From Acetobacteraceae bacterium (GTDB lineage: Bacteria > Pseudomonadota > Alphaproteobacteria > Acetobacterales > Acetobacteraceae): 38,546 bases of DNA. The position numbers were made by a program, and so were the translations under genes. The notes under the pieces are model-generated. The model saw nothing but the letters and a program-made list of their open reading frames with translations, made no database searches and was not told the origin of the DNA. The DNA lies in the NCBI GenBank assembly GCA_003151425.1, contig PLXO01000286.1:273-38818 (forward strand), written 5' to 3'. This document shows positions 1 to 7,119 of the stretch, piece after piece. Position 1 is the stretch's first letter; each line of letters opens with the position of its first letter.

Positions 1-235
1 GATCAAGAAGTTCTACGGAACTTCCGAAAACGCGGTGAAGACGCAAATTTGGATCGCGGTGTCGGTCTATGTGCTGGTCGCCATCGTCCGGAAGCGGCTG
101 AAGCTGGACGTCTCCCTCTACACATTGATGCAGGTATTTTCGCTGACAGTATTTGAAAGCAGCTCGATAGAATCTGTCATTTTCCAAACGGCCGACAGTT
201 CTGAGCATGACATGGAATATAACCAATCGAATTTA
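1..235 (+). pseudogene. IS4-family (DUF4372-type) transposase, C-terminal part, interrupted
   Basis: The reading frame entering from the left edge (frame starting at base 2) encodes the typical C-terminus of DUF4372-type IS4 transposases, with the stretch GTSENAVKTQIWIAVSVYVL followed by the usual LDxSLYTLxQ pattern. The gene begins outside the window. It is cut after an Asn-Leu codon pair by the ISL3-type element starting at 236. The missing last codons (Phe-Ser-Tyr-stop) are found at 5551-5562, next to the element end at 5563-5575. The original C-terminus therefore read NQSNLFSY, which fits the NQLNLF-like ending of this family. The 8-bp target duplication is CGAATTTA on the left and TGAATTTA on the right, with one mismatch. 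Confidence 0.85.
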
Positions 236-346
236 GGGTCTTCCGGAAATCGAGTGGGTGGCTTTGAGGGGTCATAGCACCGGAAGCATGCATGGATATT
301 GGCTTTCCGGGGCTTGGAGCCGTGCCGGAATCCGGCATGATGAGGC

Positions 347-688
347 ATGGCGCAATCGGGCAAGGGACAGCAGAGGCTGTCGGACGGGTATTCGTTCGCG
401 GATTTTTGCGCCCAAACCACAGTGCGCGGCGTGTTCGGTGATCCGGGTGTACGGATCGTCTGGCTTGATCGGCGCGCAAAAAAAACGGTCTGCGACGGCT
501 GTGGGCAGGCGCAGACGGGCTGGTACGACCGGCGGACGCGGCGGGTGCGCGACCTTTCGAGCGCCGGGTATCGCATCGTGCTCGAGCTCGAGGTGCGGCG
601 CATGGCGTGCCGCACCTGCGGCAGCGTGAAGCACGAACGGCAGGATTTTCTGGCGGACAACCCGAACTTCACCAAGCGATTCGCGTTT
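347..688 (+). pseudogene. ISL3-family transposase, N-terminal fragment
   Basis: About 114 codons match the N-terminal zinc-finger part of ISL3 transposases: a VRGVFGDPGVRIVWLD stretch, then CDGC, and later CRTC after RMA. These are the usual paired CxxC motifs. The frame ends in a short palindrome (from 689) that reads RSLSLRRR-stop and has no ISL3 similarity. Everything after residue ~114 (the DDE domain) is missing. The start ATG at 347 follows about 110 bp of left end, a normal distance for the family. Confidence 0.75.
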
Positions 689-711
689 CGGAGCCTGTCC
701 CTGCGAAGGCG
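689..711 (+). repeat. REP-like palindrome (class A), left part, split by the IS50-like element
   Basis: This begins with CGGAGCCTGTCCCTGCGAAG. The other half, GCGGGGGCC, lies beyond the IS50-like element from about 3002. Joined across the 10-bp target duplication TGCGAAGGCG, the two halves form one palindrome of the GGAGCCTGCCCCTGCGAAGG type also seen at 918-944, 3364-3386 and, more diverged, at 25481-25507. It sits at the joint between the ISL3 fragment and the IS66-like fragment. Confidence 0.7.
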
Positions 712-824
712 CTAGGGCATGCGCACAAGTAATGTTTGGCACCGTATCGATCTGAGAAATTCCCCGCCCGACGCGACGCGGGTACGATTCGGTTTGTCCT
801 GGCAACCGGAGAACAGGAGCCGAG

Positions 825-1738
825 ATGGAATGGTCGCTTGGATCATTCGGAGATCTGCGCCTCGATAAAGGGGGGGGTGCGATCCTCGAACGGATGGTCG
901 CGCGCAAGACGGTATGTCGGAGCCTGCCCCTGCGAAGGCGGGGGGTGATAGTGGTGGCCGACCGCGAGAGCGACATTTACCCGGCGTGGGCCAGGGTACC
1001 GCGAGTCGGCTTTCATCTGCTGAGCCGGGCCATGGTGGACAGGCGGCTGGTTGATGCGTCCCCGGGTAGCTCTCCGGGCGCTGAGTCGGCGGAAGCCGGG
1101 TGTCGCACCCTGTTCAGCGCCGCCGAAGGTTTTGCCGTGGCGGGCAGGCGCAAGATCAAACTTCCAGCCCGGCAGCCGGATCGGGCCGCACGCACTGCCA
1201 CGATGGAGATGCGTTTTGGCGAGGTAGAAATCTGCCGTCCGCGCGATGAGCGGGACCACAGCCTGCCGAAAACCGTGCGGCTGTGTTTGGTCGATGTGCG
1301 GGAAGTTGATCGGCCCGAGGGGGTGGAACCGCTGCATTGGCGGCTGCTGACCACCCACGATGTCGCGGATGCTGAAAAAGCCCGGCAGATTGTTGGCTGG
1401 TACCAGGCGCGCGGGACCATCGAGCAACTGTTCCGGGTGACCAAATCGCAAGGGCTGCAGCTGGAGGACAGCCAACTGGCTTCTGCCGATCGTCTGGTCA
1501 AGCTCGCCGCGGCGGCGATAAAAGCCGCCTGTATCGATATGCAGTTGGTGCAGGAACGCGACGGCAAGCATCAGTTGCCCGCTTCGACCGTCTTCGCGGA
1601 ACCGGAGATCGAAACCCTCGACGCACTTGTTCCAACGCCGGAAGGAAAAACCGAACGGCAGAAAAACCCGCACCCGGCGCGAAGCCTCGCCCGGGCTAGC
1701 TGGGTCATCGCCCGCCTCGGGGGATGGAACTGCTACTA
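825..1738 (+). pseudogene. Tn5/IS50-like IS4 transposase (internal deletion; rest at 2882-2974)
   Basis: The start ATG at 825 has AGGAG upstream. The N-terminus (LGDLRLDKGGGAILERMVARKTVC) and the middle and C-terminal parts (VVADRESDIY, GVEPLHWRLLTTHDV, RGTIEQLFRVTKSQGLQLE, RQKNPHP, ARLGGWNCYY) are those of Tn5-type transposases, with the catalytic-core YREK-like region near TIEQLFR. From my memory of the family, about 100 residues that normally lie between TVC and VIVVADRESD are missing. In their place is a 27-nt class A palindrome (918-944) that happens to keep the frame open. The protein is then cut at Tyr-Tyr by an IS630 inserted at TA, and its last 30 codons are at 2882-2974. Confidence 0.8.
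918..944 (+). repeat. REP-like palindrome (class A) at a deletion joint
   Basis: CGGAGCCTGCCCCTGCGAAG followed by GCGGGGG can form a GC-rich hairpin (GCCTGCCCC against GGGG-CGG around TGCGAA). It lies exactly where the IS50-like transposase lacks its central part. It is read in frame as RSLPLRRRG, which has no counterpart in the family. Confidence 0.75.
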
Positions 1739-2881
1739 TACCCCGCTCACGCCAGAATCCGAAAACCCTTGGGCGAGATGACGCGGAAGTTGTCTGTTAC
1801 ATCATCGCCATATCGGCGCCAGTTCCTGGGCACCTCGTCGCGGAGGAACGTCAGGATCGCATCGCTGAAGCCCGCAAACGTCTCGTGGCACCGGTTGTGG
1901 GTAATGTGCTTGTGCATCAACCCCCACAATCGTTCGATTGAGTCGAGATGCGGGCAATAGGCCGGGACGAAGTGGAGCTTCATTCGACACCCCGGCTGCG
2001 CCAGCCAGGCCTGCACCAGCTTCGCGTGATGGTAGCGGGCGTTGTCCAGGAACAGATGTATCACCCGCTTGCGCGGGTACAGGGCCTGCAGTGCTATCAA
2101 CAGCCTGATCGTGCTGGCAGCATCGACCGTCGGCACGTCCAGCATCCGAGTGTTGCCGGTTTCCAGATCGATCGCGCCATGGATGTTCAGGCGCTGCCGC
2201 CCGCTGGTCTGCGCCACCGCGATCGGCGTATCCTTCGGCGCCCAGCATCCCACCGGCCGCACCGCATGCGTCGGATGCACTGCATCCGCGAACAACACCA
2301 CCTCATCAGCGTCCAGGCGGTTCAGAAGGTCCTCGTATTTCTTGATGAATGCAGCTTGCTTCTCGGGATCAAGCTTGCGCGACACCGGTTTCGGTTTGCG
2401 GTGTTCCATGTCCAGGCGATGCAGCAGCGCGACCAGGCCAGACCGACCTTGGTACTCGATGCCGCATTCTTTCTCGATCCAGGCGCCAACCTCGCGCGTC
2501 GTCCGCGGCAGCGTGTCGGTGATCCAGGCCTTAAGTTTATCCTGCTGTGCTTCGCTCAGCCGGCAGGCGCTCCCCTCATAGCCGAAGCTCGCCGCCAGAC
2601 CCTCGATCCCGTCCTCCTCATACAAGCGATACCAGGTGCGGATGGTGTCGTCGTCCAGCAGCAGAACCTTCGCGATGGCTTCACAGCTCATGCCGTCGTC
2701 CAGAAGCACAAGCGCGTTAGCACGCCGGCCGAGGCGGTGCGCGGCTGACCCGTCCCGAGCAAGTTCGGTCAGGTCTTGGCGTGATTCGCTGTCCAGGAAG
2801 CCGGGCCGGATCATCCGGACGGTAGAATCGCGATTCGGCCGTTTGGCAAGGGATTTTTCGGAATCTCGCGGACTCGGGGTA
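1739..2881 (-). mobile_element. IS630-family element, apparently complete
   Basis: The ends begin TACCCCG and close with CGGGGTA, with similar inner repeats (ATTCCGAAAA-like). TA dinucleotides flank both sides (1737-1738 and 2882-2883), the normal IS630/Tc1 target duplication. Removing the element restores TGC TAC TAC AAA CCC, which joins the IS50-like frame (NCYY to KPPGP) exactly. This proves the insertion boundaries. Confidence 0.9.
1747..2814 (-). CDS. IS630-family transposase
   Basis: This 355-residue protein moves the surrounding IS630. The N-terminal half has helix-turn-helix regions (ANALVLLDDGMSCEAIAKVL, DTIRTWYRLYEEDGIEGL). The C-terminal DDE domain shows ADAVHPTHAVRPVGCW, then IHLFLDNARYHHAKLV, then HFVPAYCPHLDSIERLWGL with the family's final Glu. 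The frame is open throughout and of normal length. The ATG at 2814 is chosen because the family starts with a short MxRPxFL-like segment; upstream codons to 3363 lie outside the element. It looks intact and so may be active or recently active. Confidence 0.9.
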   Translation of the reverse strand: MIRPGFLDSESRQDLTELARDGSAAHRLGRRANALVLLDDGMSCEAIAKVLLLDDDTIRTWYRLYEEDGIEGLAASFGYEGSACRLSEAQQDKLKAWITDTLPRTTREVGAWIEKECGIEYQGRSGLVALLHRLDMEHRKPKPVSRKLDPEKQAAFIKKYEDLLNRLDADEVVLFADAVHPTHAVRPVGCWAPKDTPIAVAQTSGRQRLNIHGAIDLETGNTRMLDVPTVDAASTIRLLIALQALYPRKRVIHLFLDNARYHHAKLVQAWLAQPGCRMKLHFVPAYCPHLDSIERLWGLMHKHITHNRCHETFAGFSDAILTFLRDEVPRNWRRYGDDVTDNFRVISPKGFRILA

Positions 2882-2974
2882 TACAAACCCCCGGGGCCGA
2901 TTACCTTCAGGCGGGGGATGGAGCAGTTCCAGGCAATCCACCGCGGACGGTTACTTGGATCGAATCCGGAATGA
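2882..2974 (+). pseudogene. C-terminal end of the IS50-like transposase
   Basis: After the IS630 the frame resumes as Lys-Pro-Pro-Gly-Pro and ends GRLLGSNPE-stop. The segment KPPGPxTxxRGxxxxxxxxxG is the usual tail of Tn5-like transposases after GGWNCYY. The right 19-bp end of the element (2975-2993) begins immediately after the stop. Confidence 0.8.
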
Positions 2975-3003
2975 AGATGTGAGAATCCCCTAGTGCGAAG
3001 GCG

Positions 3004-3919
3004 GGGGCCGGGCGTTGTCCGTGCTGCGGCGGCGTTGCCCTGGCGGCGGTACCCACGGGCCTGGAAGACGGCTCGCCGTTCAGCGTGAATATCGTGGCGT
3101 TGGCGCTCTACCTGCGCTTCACGCATGCGATCAGCTACCGCCGTCTGACGCGGTTGTTTCTGCACCTCTACGCGCTCCAGATCAGCGAGGGCGCGTTGGA
3201 TGCGATGTTGCAGCGTGCCAAGCCGTGTTTCGACAGCGAGGTCGCGGCCATCCTCGCCCGGTTGCGCCGCTCGCGCATCGTCTGCTCCGACGAAACCTCG
3301 GTACGCATCGACGGCCGCACCCATTGGAGCTGGGTGTTCCAGAACGACCAGGTGGTGATCCACAGCCTGCCCCGGCGAAGGCCGGGGTCGTGCGCAACAG
3401 CCGCGCCGCCAGCGTTGTCACCGAGACGATGGCGGGCCATCGGCCCAGCATCTGGGTCTCCGACCTGTATGGCGCACAGCAGGACCATGCCGATCTCGGG
3501 CAGGTCTGCCTGGCGCACCAACTACGCGATTGCAAATACGCCATCGAGGCGGGCGATACGATTTTCGCCCCGCGCATGAAGGCGCTGATGCTGCGGGCTG
3601 TCGTGCTGGCATGGCGTCGCAAGGAACTGGCCGAGAGCACGCGGTGCACCTATCAGCGCAGGCTGGATCGCGAGTTGAACGCAATCATGGTGCTGGCGCC
3701 CACCAATCCCCACGGCCGACGCTTGCGCAAACGTTACGGCAAGGTGCGAAGCCATTTGTTCACCTTCCTGGAGCATCCGGAGGTTCCGCCGGACAACAAC
3801 GGCAGCGAAAGGGAATTGCGGCCCACCGCAACCTACCGCAAGGTCACAGGGGGCTTCCGCTCAGCCTGGGGAGGCGATCTGTTCGCCGGTGTTCGATCCG
3901 CCGTTGGTATTGCGGCACG
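3004..3919 (+). pseudogene. IS66-like transposase (TnpC), N-terminally truncated, frameshifted and interrupted
   Basis: The frame opens at the zinc-ribbon motif GRCPCCGG and continues with FSVNIVALALYLRFTHAISY, ISEGALDAML, CSDETSVRIDGRTHWSWVF, then (other frame) VSDLYGAQ, QVCLAHQLRD, PPDNNGSERELRPTATYRKV and GGFRSAWGGDLFAGVRS. All are hallmarks of IS66 TnpC. The N-terminal leucine-zipper part is missing. A 23-nt palindrome at 3364-3386 shifts the frame by two bases. At Ala-Ala-Arg the gene is interrupted by the complete IS66 at 3920. Its last codons (RRGIDAYQAIRAVLDRE... stop) are at 5446-5515. Confidence 0.85.
3364..3386 (+). repeat. REP-like palindrome (class A variant) inserted in the IS66-like gene
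   Basis: The insert AGCCTGCCCCGGCGAAGG plus CCGGG is 23 nt. Taking it out joins GTG ATC CAC to GTC GTG CGC AAC and restores the family sequence VIHVVRNSRAASVV. No target duplication is needed to explain the joint. Confidence 0.75.
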
Positions 3920-5437
3920 GTAATTGCTCACCCCGATGGGTTTGGAGCCGGCTGACGGCTTGGTAGCGCGACAAGGTCGAGTGTGAGGCGAATTGCCTTG
4001 AAAGCCCCGATCGCGCGGCGGCGCGCCGTCTCGATGACTGACCTGGTATCAGCATAGAGGGCAGCGCCCCATTGGGAGCGGAAGCAATTGGTTACCTTGC
4101 GGAATATCACGCAAGGTCGCAGCGCCTGCTCGGAGCCGTTGTTGGTCGCAGGCACGCTGCGGTTGGTGACAAACACGAACAGATGCTGGCGGGCCTTCTT
4201 GATGACCTGTTGCAGCTTCTCGCCGGGGCGGTTGCCAGGCGCGATGCGCAGCAGAACGTCGAGCTTGCGCTCCAGCTTGCCGGCGTAGGCCCGCAAAGTG
4301 GCATCGGCCAGTTGGCCGCGCCGTCGGCCAATCCCCGTGGCCTGCCGCAGCAAGCGCTGGAGACCGGGGGCGAAGGCAGTATCACTCGCGTCAACCGCGT
4401 ACTGCACATCACGCAGCAGATGCGCCAGGCAGACTTGCTGCTCCTTGACCGCCCACCCCATCTGCGCGGCATAGCGATCGGAGACCCAGTAGTCCGGGCG
4501 AGCCTCGCCGAGGAACTCTTCCACCACCGCGCTGCCGCGGCTCGGGCGGATGACGAAGCAGGCGCTGTCGCCATGATGGAACACCCAGCTCCACCAAGTG
4601 CGCTTGCCGACCCGCATGCTGGTCTCGTCGGATTGCAGGGCGGTGCCGGACAGCAGGTGCTGGCGGATCAGGCTGGCCTGCCAGGCAAATGCCGCGCGGC
4701 TGGCGTCCAGCATGTTGTTCAGCGCACCCTCACTGATCGGCAGCCCGAGCAGATCGGACATCAGCCGCGCCAGACGCTCGAACGAGATCGCCTGAGCGTA
4801 GCGCGGATAGGGCACGAAGGCCCGCAGGTTGGGGCCGAACGGAGAGCCTGGCTCAAGACCGCTCGGGGCGACAGCCTTGAACCGCCGCGTACAACAGGGA
4901 CAGATACCGCCGCGCAACGTCACCCGCGTCACGTCGGGCTTGATCTCCGGCAGTTCGATCCGGTCATCGGATTGCACGACCATCTGCGGCACGCTCGATA
5001 CATCCACCCGGCAGTGCTGACATTGCCTCGCTGGCACATCGCAGTGCCGCGTCGGGTTCGGGTGCAGAACGCGCGCCGCGCCAGGATGCCCTTTGCCCTT
5101 GCGCCGGTTGGTCGTCTCGCCGTTGGCCTTGTGTCCCTGCGATGGCGGCGTGCTCGAGTTCTGCGGGTTCTTCGGCGGCAGGTTCAGCCGCTCCCGCAAC
5201 GCTGCGTTCTCCGCTTCCAGGGCCGTCACCCGCTTGGTCAGATCATCCAGACGCGCCAACAATGTGCGGATCAGCGCATCCTTGTCGGCGCTCGACAGCT
5301 CGGAAAGGTCGGGGTCCAGAAGCATCGGAAGCTTGACTCACGACGCGCCGCGTCGAGGCAAGCAAAATCATACTCAGATCGTCACACCCCGAGCCGGACC
5401 GTCCCGATCCGGCAGATCAGAGTGGGTGAGCAATTAC
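3920..5437 (-). mobile_element. IS66-family element (single-gene type), complete
   Basis: Perfect 14-bp ends GTAATTGCTCACCC are inverted at 5424-5437. GCGGCACG, an 8-bp target duplication, stands at 3912-3919 and 5438-5445. Ends starting GTAA and 8-bp duplications are typical of IS66. Only tnpC is present, without tnpA/tnpB, as in the small ISBst12-like subgroup. Excision reconnects GCG GCA CG with A CGG GGA of the interrupted IS66-like gene. Confidence 0.92.
3928..5325 (-). CDS. IS66-family transposase TnpC
   Basis: This 465-residue transposase appears full length. A predicted coiled coil (DLTKRVTALEAENAALRERL, about 28-47) is followed by the family motif PPKNPQNSSTPPSQGHK, paired cysteine motifs (CQHC, CPCC), LQSDETSMRVGKRTWWSWVF with the first catalytic Asp, YWVSDRYAAQ with the second, QQVCLAHLLRD, and NNGSEQALRP with the final Glu. 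The stop lies 8 bp from the right end of the element. It is the youngest visible insertion in its host gene, since its ends and target duplication are perfect. Confidence 0.92.
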   Translation of the reverse strand: MLLDPDLSELSSADKDALIRTLLARLDDLTKRVTALEAENAALRERLNLPPKNPQNSSTPPSQGHKANGETTNRRKGKGHPGAARVLHPNPTRHCDVPARQCQHCRVDVSSVPQMVVQSDDRIELPEIKPDVTRVTLRGGICPCCTRRFKAVAPSGLEPGSPFGPNLRAFVPYPRYAQAISFERLARLMSDLLGLPISEGALNNMLDASRAAFAWQASLIRQHLLSGTALQSDETSMRVGKRTWWSWVFHHGDSACFVIRPSRGSAVVEEFLGEARPDYWVSDRYAAQMGWAVKEQQVCLAHLLRDVQYAVDASDTAFAPGLQRLLRQATGIGRRRGQLADATLRAYAGKLERKLDVLLRIAPGNRPGEKLQQVIKKARQHLFVFVTNRSVPATNNGSEQALRPCVIFRKVTNCFRSQWGAALYADTRSVIETARRRAIGAFKAIRLTLDLVALPSRQPAPNPSG

Positions 5438-5445
5438 GCGGCACG

Positions 5446-5515
5446 ACGGGGAATCGACGCGTACCAGGCTATTCGTGCAGTCCTAGACAGGGAGTCTGTC
5501 ATTCAGATGGGTTGA
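5446..5515 (+). pseudogene. C-terminal end of the interrupted IS66-like transposase
   Basis: After the right target duplication the frame continues RRGIDAYQAIRAVLDRESVI to a stop at 5513-5515. It matches the usual TnpC tail (SAVGIAARRGIxAYQAIRxxL) when joined to 3919. A GGGTTGAGCAGAC sequence straddling the stop may be the right end of the original IS66-like element. Confidence 0.8.
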
Positions 5516-5550
5516 GCAGACACCTCGATTTCCTGAAGACCCTGAATTTA

Positions 5551-5575
5551 TTCAGCTATTGACCGGACAGTAGTG
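5551..5575 (+). pseudogene. last codons and terminal end of the interrupted IS4-family element
   Basis: After the right target duplication (5543-5550) the frame reads Phe-Ser-Tyr-stop. It is followed by CCGGACAGTAGTG, which looks like the terminal inverted-repeat end of DUF4372-type IS4 elements. Together with 1-235 this restores a continuous transposase C-terminus, so the whole of 236-5542 is a later insertion. The left end of this IS4 element is outside the window. Confidence 0.75.
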
Positions 5576-5826
5576 ATGGATAGTCTATTCACAATGACCC
5601 CGACGATTGTCGCCTATACCAAGTCGCATGTCTGCAGATCGCGTGCGTTCACCCGCCACGGCAACCGAGTGGTGCGGGTCCTTGCCGCCAGCGCGTATGG
5701 CGTACCCCGCCACGCTGGTAATACCAGCCGTCGAAATGATTGACTCTTCGGGGGGGAGATTCCCGAATCGGCGTAAGTACGATTTTTTTCTGCGTGTCGC
5801 GGCGATTCGCATGGAGTGCGCACCGG

Positions 5827-6391
5827 ATGGGCAGGCTGATCGGGATCACCCGTTTTGACCTGTCAGCGACAGCGCTGAGGGAGCTGGCGGCAAGGACGCA
5901 GGACGGCGCGGTGGTGCGGCGTCTGCTGGGAATAGCGTTGATCCTGGAGGGCATCCACGCGAGGAGGCTGCACGGCTCAGCGGCATGGATCGGCAGATCC
6001 TGCGCGACTGGGTGCATGGCTATAACGCGGAGGGCGTGGCCGGATTGAGTTCACGTTGTAGCTCGGGACGCCCTCCGGCGCTGAGCGAGGCCCAGATGGA
6101 GGATCTTCGGTCTCTGGTGCTGGAACGGCTGGACCTTAAGCGCAACAAAGTGGTACGCTGGCGCTGCGCCGATCTGTGCGCGGAGATCGCGTCCCGCTGG
6201 TCGGTCACGGCGAACGAGCGTACGGTCTGCAAGCTGCTGCGCCGGCTTCGCATGACCCGGCTGCAATCGCGGCCCTATCACCCAACGAAGAATGCCGCAG
6301 CCCAGGAGGCTTTTAAAAAACTTCGCTGGCTTTGTAACCGAGGCGCTGTCGGCCTCGGGTGCAGGCAAGGCGATCGAGGTGTGGTTCCAAA
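5827..6391 (+). pseudogene. IS630-family transposase, N-terminal half, frameshifted
   Basis: The start ATG at 5827 gives MGRLIGITRFDLSATALREL, the common IS630 opening. The frame is lost near 5960-5985 and resumes with MDRQILRDWVHGYNAEGVAG, VRWRCADLC, TVCKLLRRL and AAQEAFKK. A second shift occurs in the A-run around 6315. The last part reads KNFAGFVTEALSASGAGKAI followed by EVWFQ. It is then interrupted by the IS110 at 6392. The remainder is at 8533-9061. Confidence 0.8.
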
Positions 6392-6750
6392 GCCTGCCCT
6401 CGGGCTGTCATGTCCGGTTTCAATGGTTCCGGACGTAAAATTCCACCCGGGTTTGTTTTTCCGGTCGCGGCCTCTGATGCAGGCATGCGCGGTGGTGGGT
6501 GGGCTCCGAACGACGGTTTATCATGGCGTGATACGCGTGTTGGTTACCGCAAGACCATGACGCGTCGCGGGCCGGCCTCTGTCTTGACGCGGAAACCAGG
6601 TTCCAAAGCCCGAGGCCGAGGGTTGCCCGGACCGGTTCCCGCCCTCCGCCGCGCATGCCGGATACGGCGCTGTCAGCCGTTCGAGCGATGTGGCGCTGTC
6701 ATGCATCCACGCTCTCTTCGGTCAGTGCGGCGGAACCGGTTTGTGCACGA
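6392..6750 (-). repeat. tandem copy 2 of the IS110 3' end
   Basis: This unit of about 359 bp begins GCCTGCCCTCGGGCTGTCAT and repeats as 6751-7119. Both units share long blocks: GCAGGCATGCGCGGTGG, GCAAGACCATGA, GGTTCCCGCCCTCCGCCG, GAGCGATGTGGCGCTGTCAT. On the minus strand the unit still encodes the last codons of the transposase tail (QARAQTGSAALTEESVDA-stop), so the repeat includes the 3' end of the gene as well as noncoding sequence. Confidence 0.85.
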
Positions 6751-7119
6751 GCCTGCCACCGGGCTGTCATGTCCGTTTTCAAGGGTTCCGGACGTAAGAT
6801 TCCACCCTGGTTCGTTGTTCCGGTTTCTTCCTGTGATGCAGGCATGCGCGGTGGAGGGCGGGCACTGAGCGACGGTTGATCATGCTGTGATACGCGGGTT
6901 GGTTACACGCAAGACCATGATGCGTCGCGGGCCTGCCTCTGTCTTGACGCGGAAGCCTGTTTCCAAAGTCCGAGGCCGAGGGTCGCCCTGACCGGTTCCC
7001 GCCCTCCGCCGTGCATGCCGAATCGTGTGGTGGCTGCTTCGTCAGCCGATCGAGCGATGTGGCGCTGTCATGCCTCCATGCTCTCTTCGATCAGTGCTGC
7101 GGCGCCGGTTTGTGCACGA
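6751..7119 (-). repeat. tandem copy 1 of the IS110 3' end
   Basis: This unit of about 369 bp adjoins the transposase body. On the minus strand it carries the tail QARAQTGAAALIEESMEA-stop (stop at 7068), then about 315 bp without a convincing gene. A third start of the same motif (GCCTGCCCCCGG) at 7120 marks the boundary with the unrepeated transposase. The copies have diverged by point changes and a roughly 10-bp indel, so the duplication is not recent. Confidence 0.85.

Larger units (their letters stand above)
712..2993 (+). mobile_element. Tn5/IS50-like IS4-family element, deleted internally and interrupted by IS630
   Basis: The 19-bp ends match at 14 positions: CTAGGGCATGCGCACAAGT (712-730) and the complement of 2975-2993. 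Nineteen-bp ends are typical of the IS50 group. TGCGAAGGCG stands immediately outside both ends (702-711 and 2994-3003), a 10-bp target duplication within the 9-12 bp known for this group. The target was the arm of a class A palindrome. The transposase has lost its middle and also carries an IS630 (1739-2881). Confidence 0.75.
236..5542 (+). mobile_element. ISL3-type element, now a container for other insertions
   Basis: The ends are inverted repeats: GGGTCTTCCGGAAATCGAG at the left and the complement of GGGTCTTCAGGAAATCGAG at the right. GGGTCTTCC-like ends and 8-bp target duplications are usual for ISL3. The flanks CGAATTTA and TGAATTTA differ by one base. Only the N-terminal third of its transposase survives (347-688). 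The rest has been replaced by an IS66-like remnant and later insertions, so it cannot move on its own. Only about 20 bp of ISL3 sequence seems to remain on the right, because the IS66-like remnant runs almost into the terminal repeat. Confidence 0.7.

Noticed and set aside
4072..5562. 496-codon plus-strand frame across the IS66 element
   Set aside because: It is a shadow of the intact tnpC. Only its last codons (Phe-Ser-Tyr-stop) are real, as the end of the interrupted IS4 gene.
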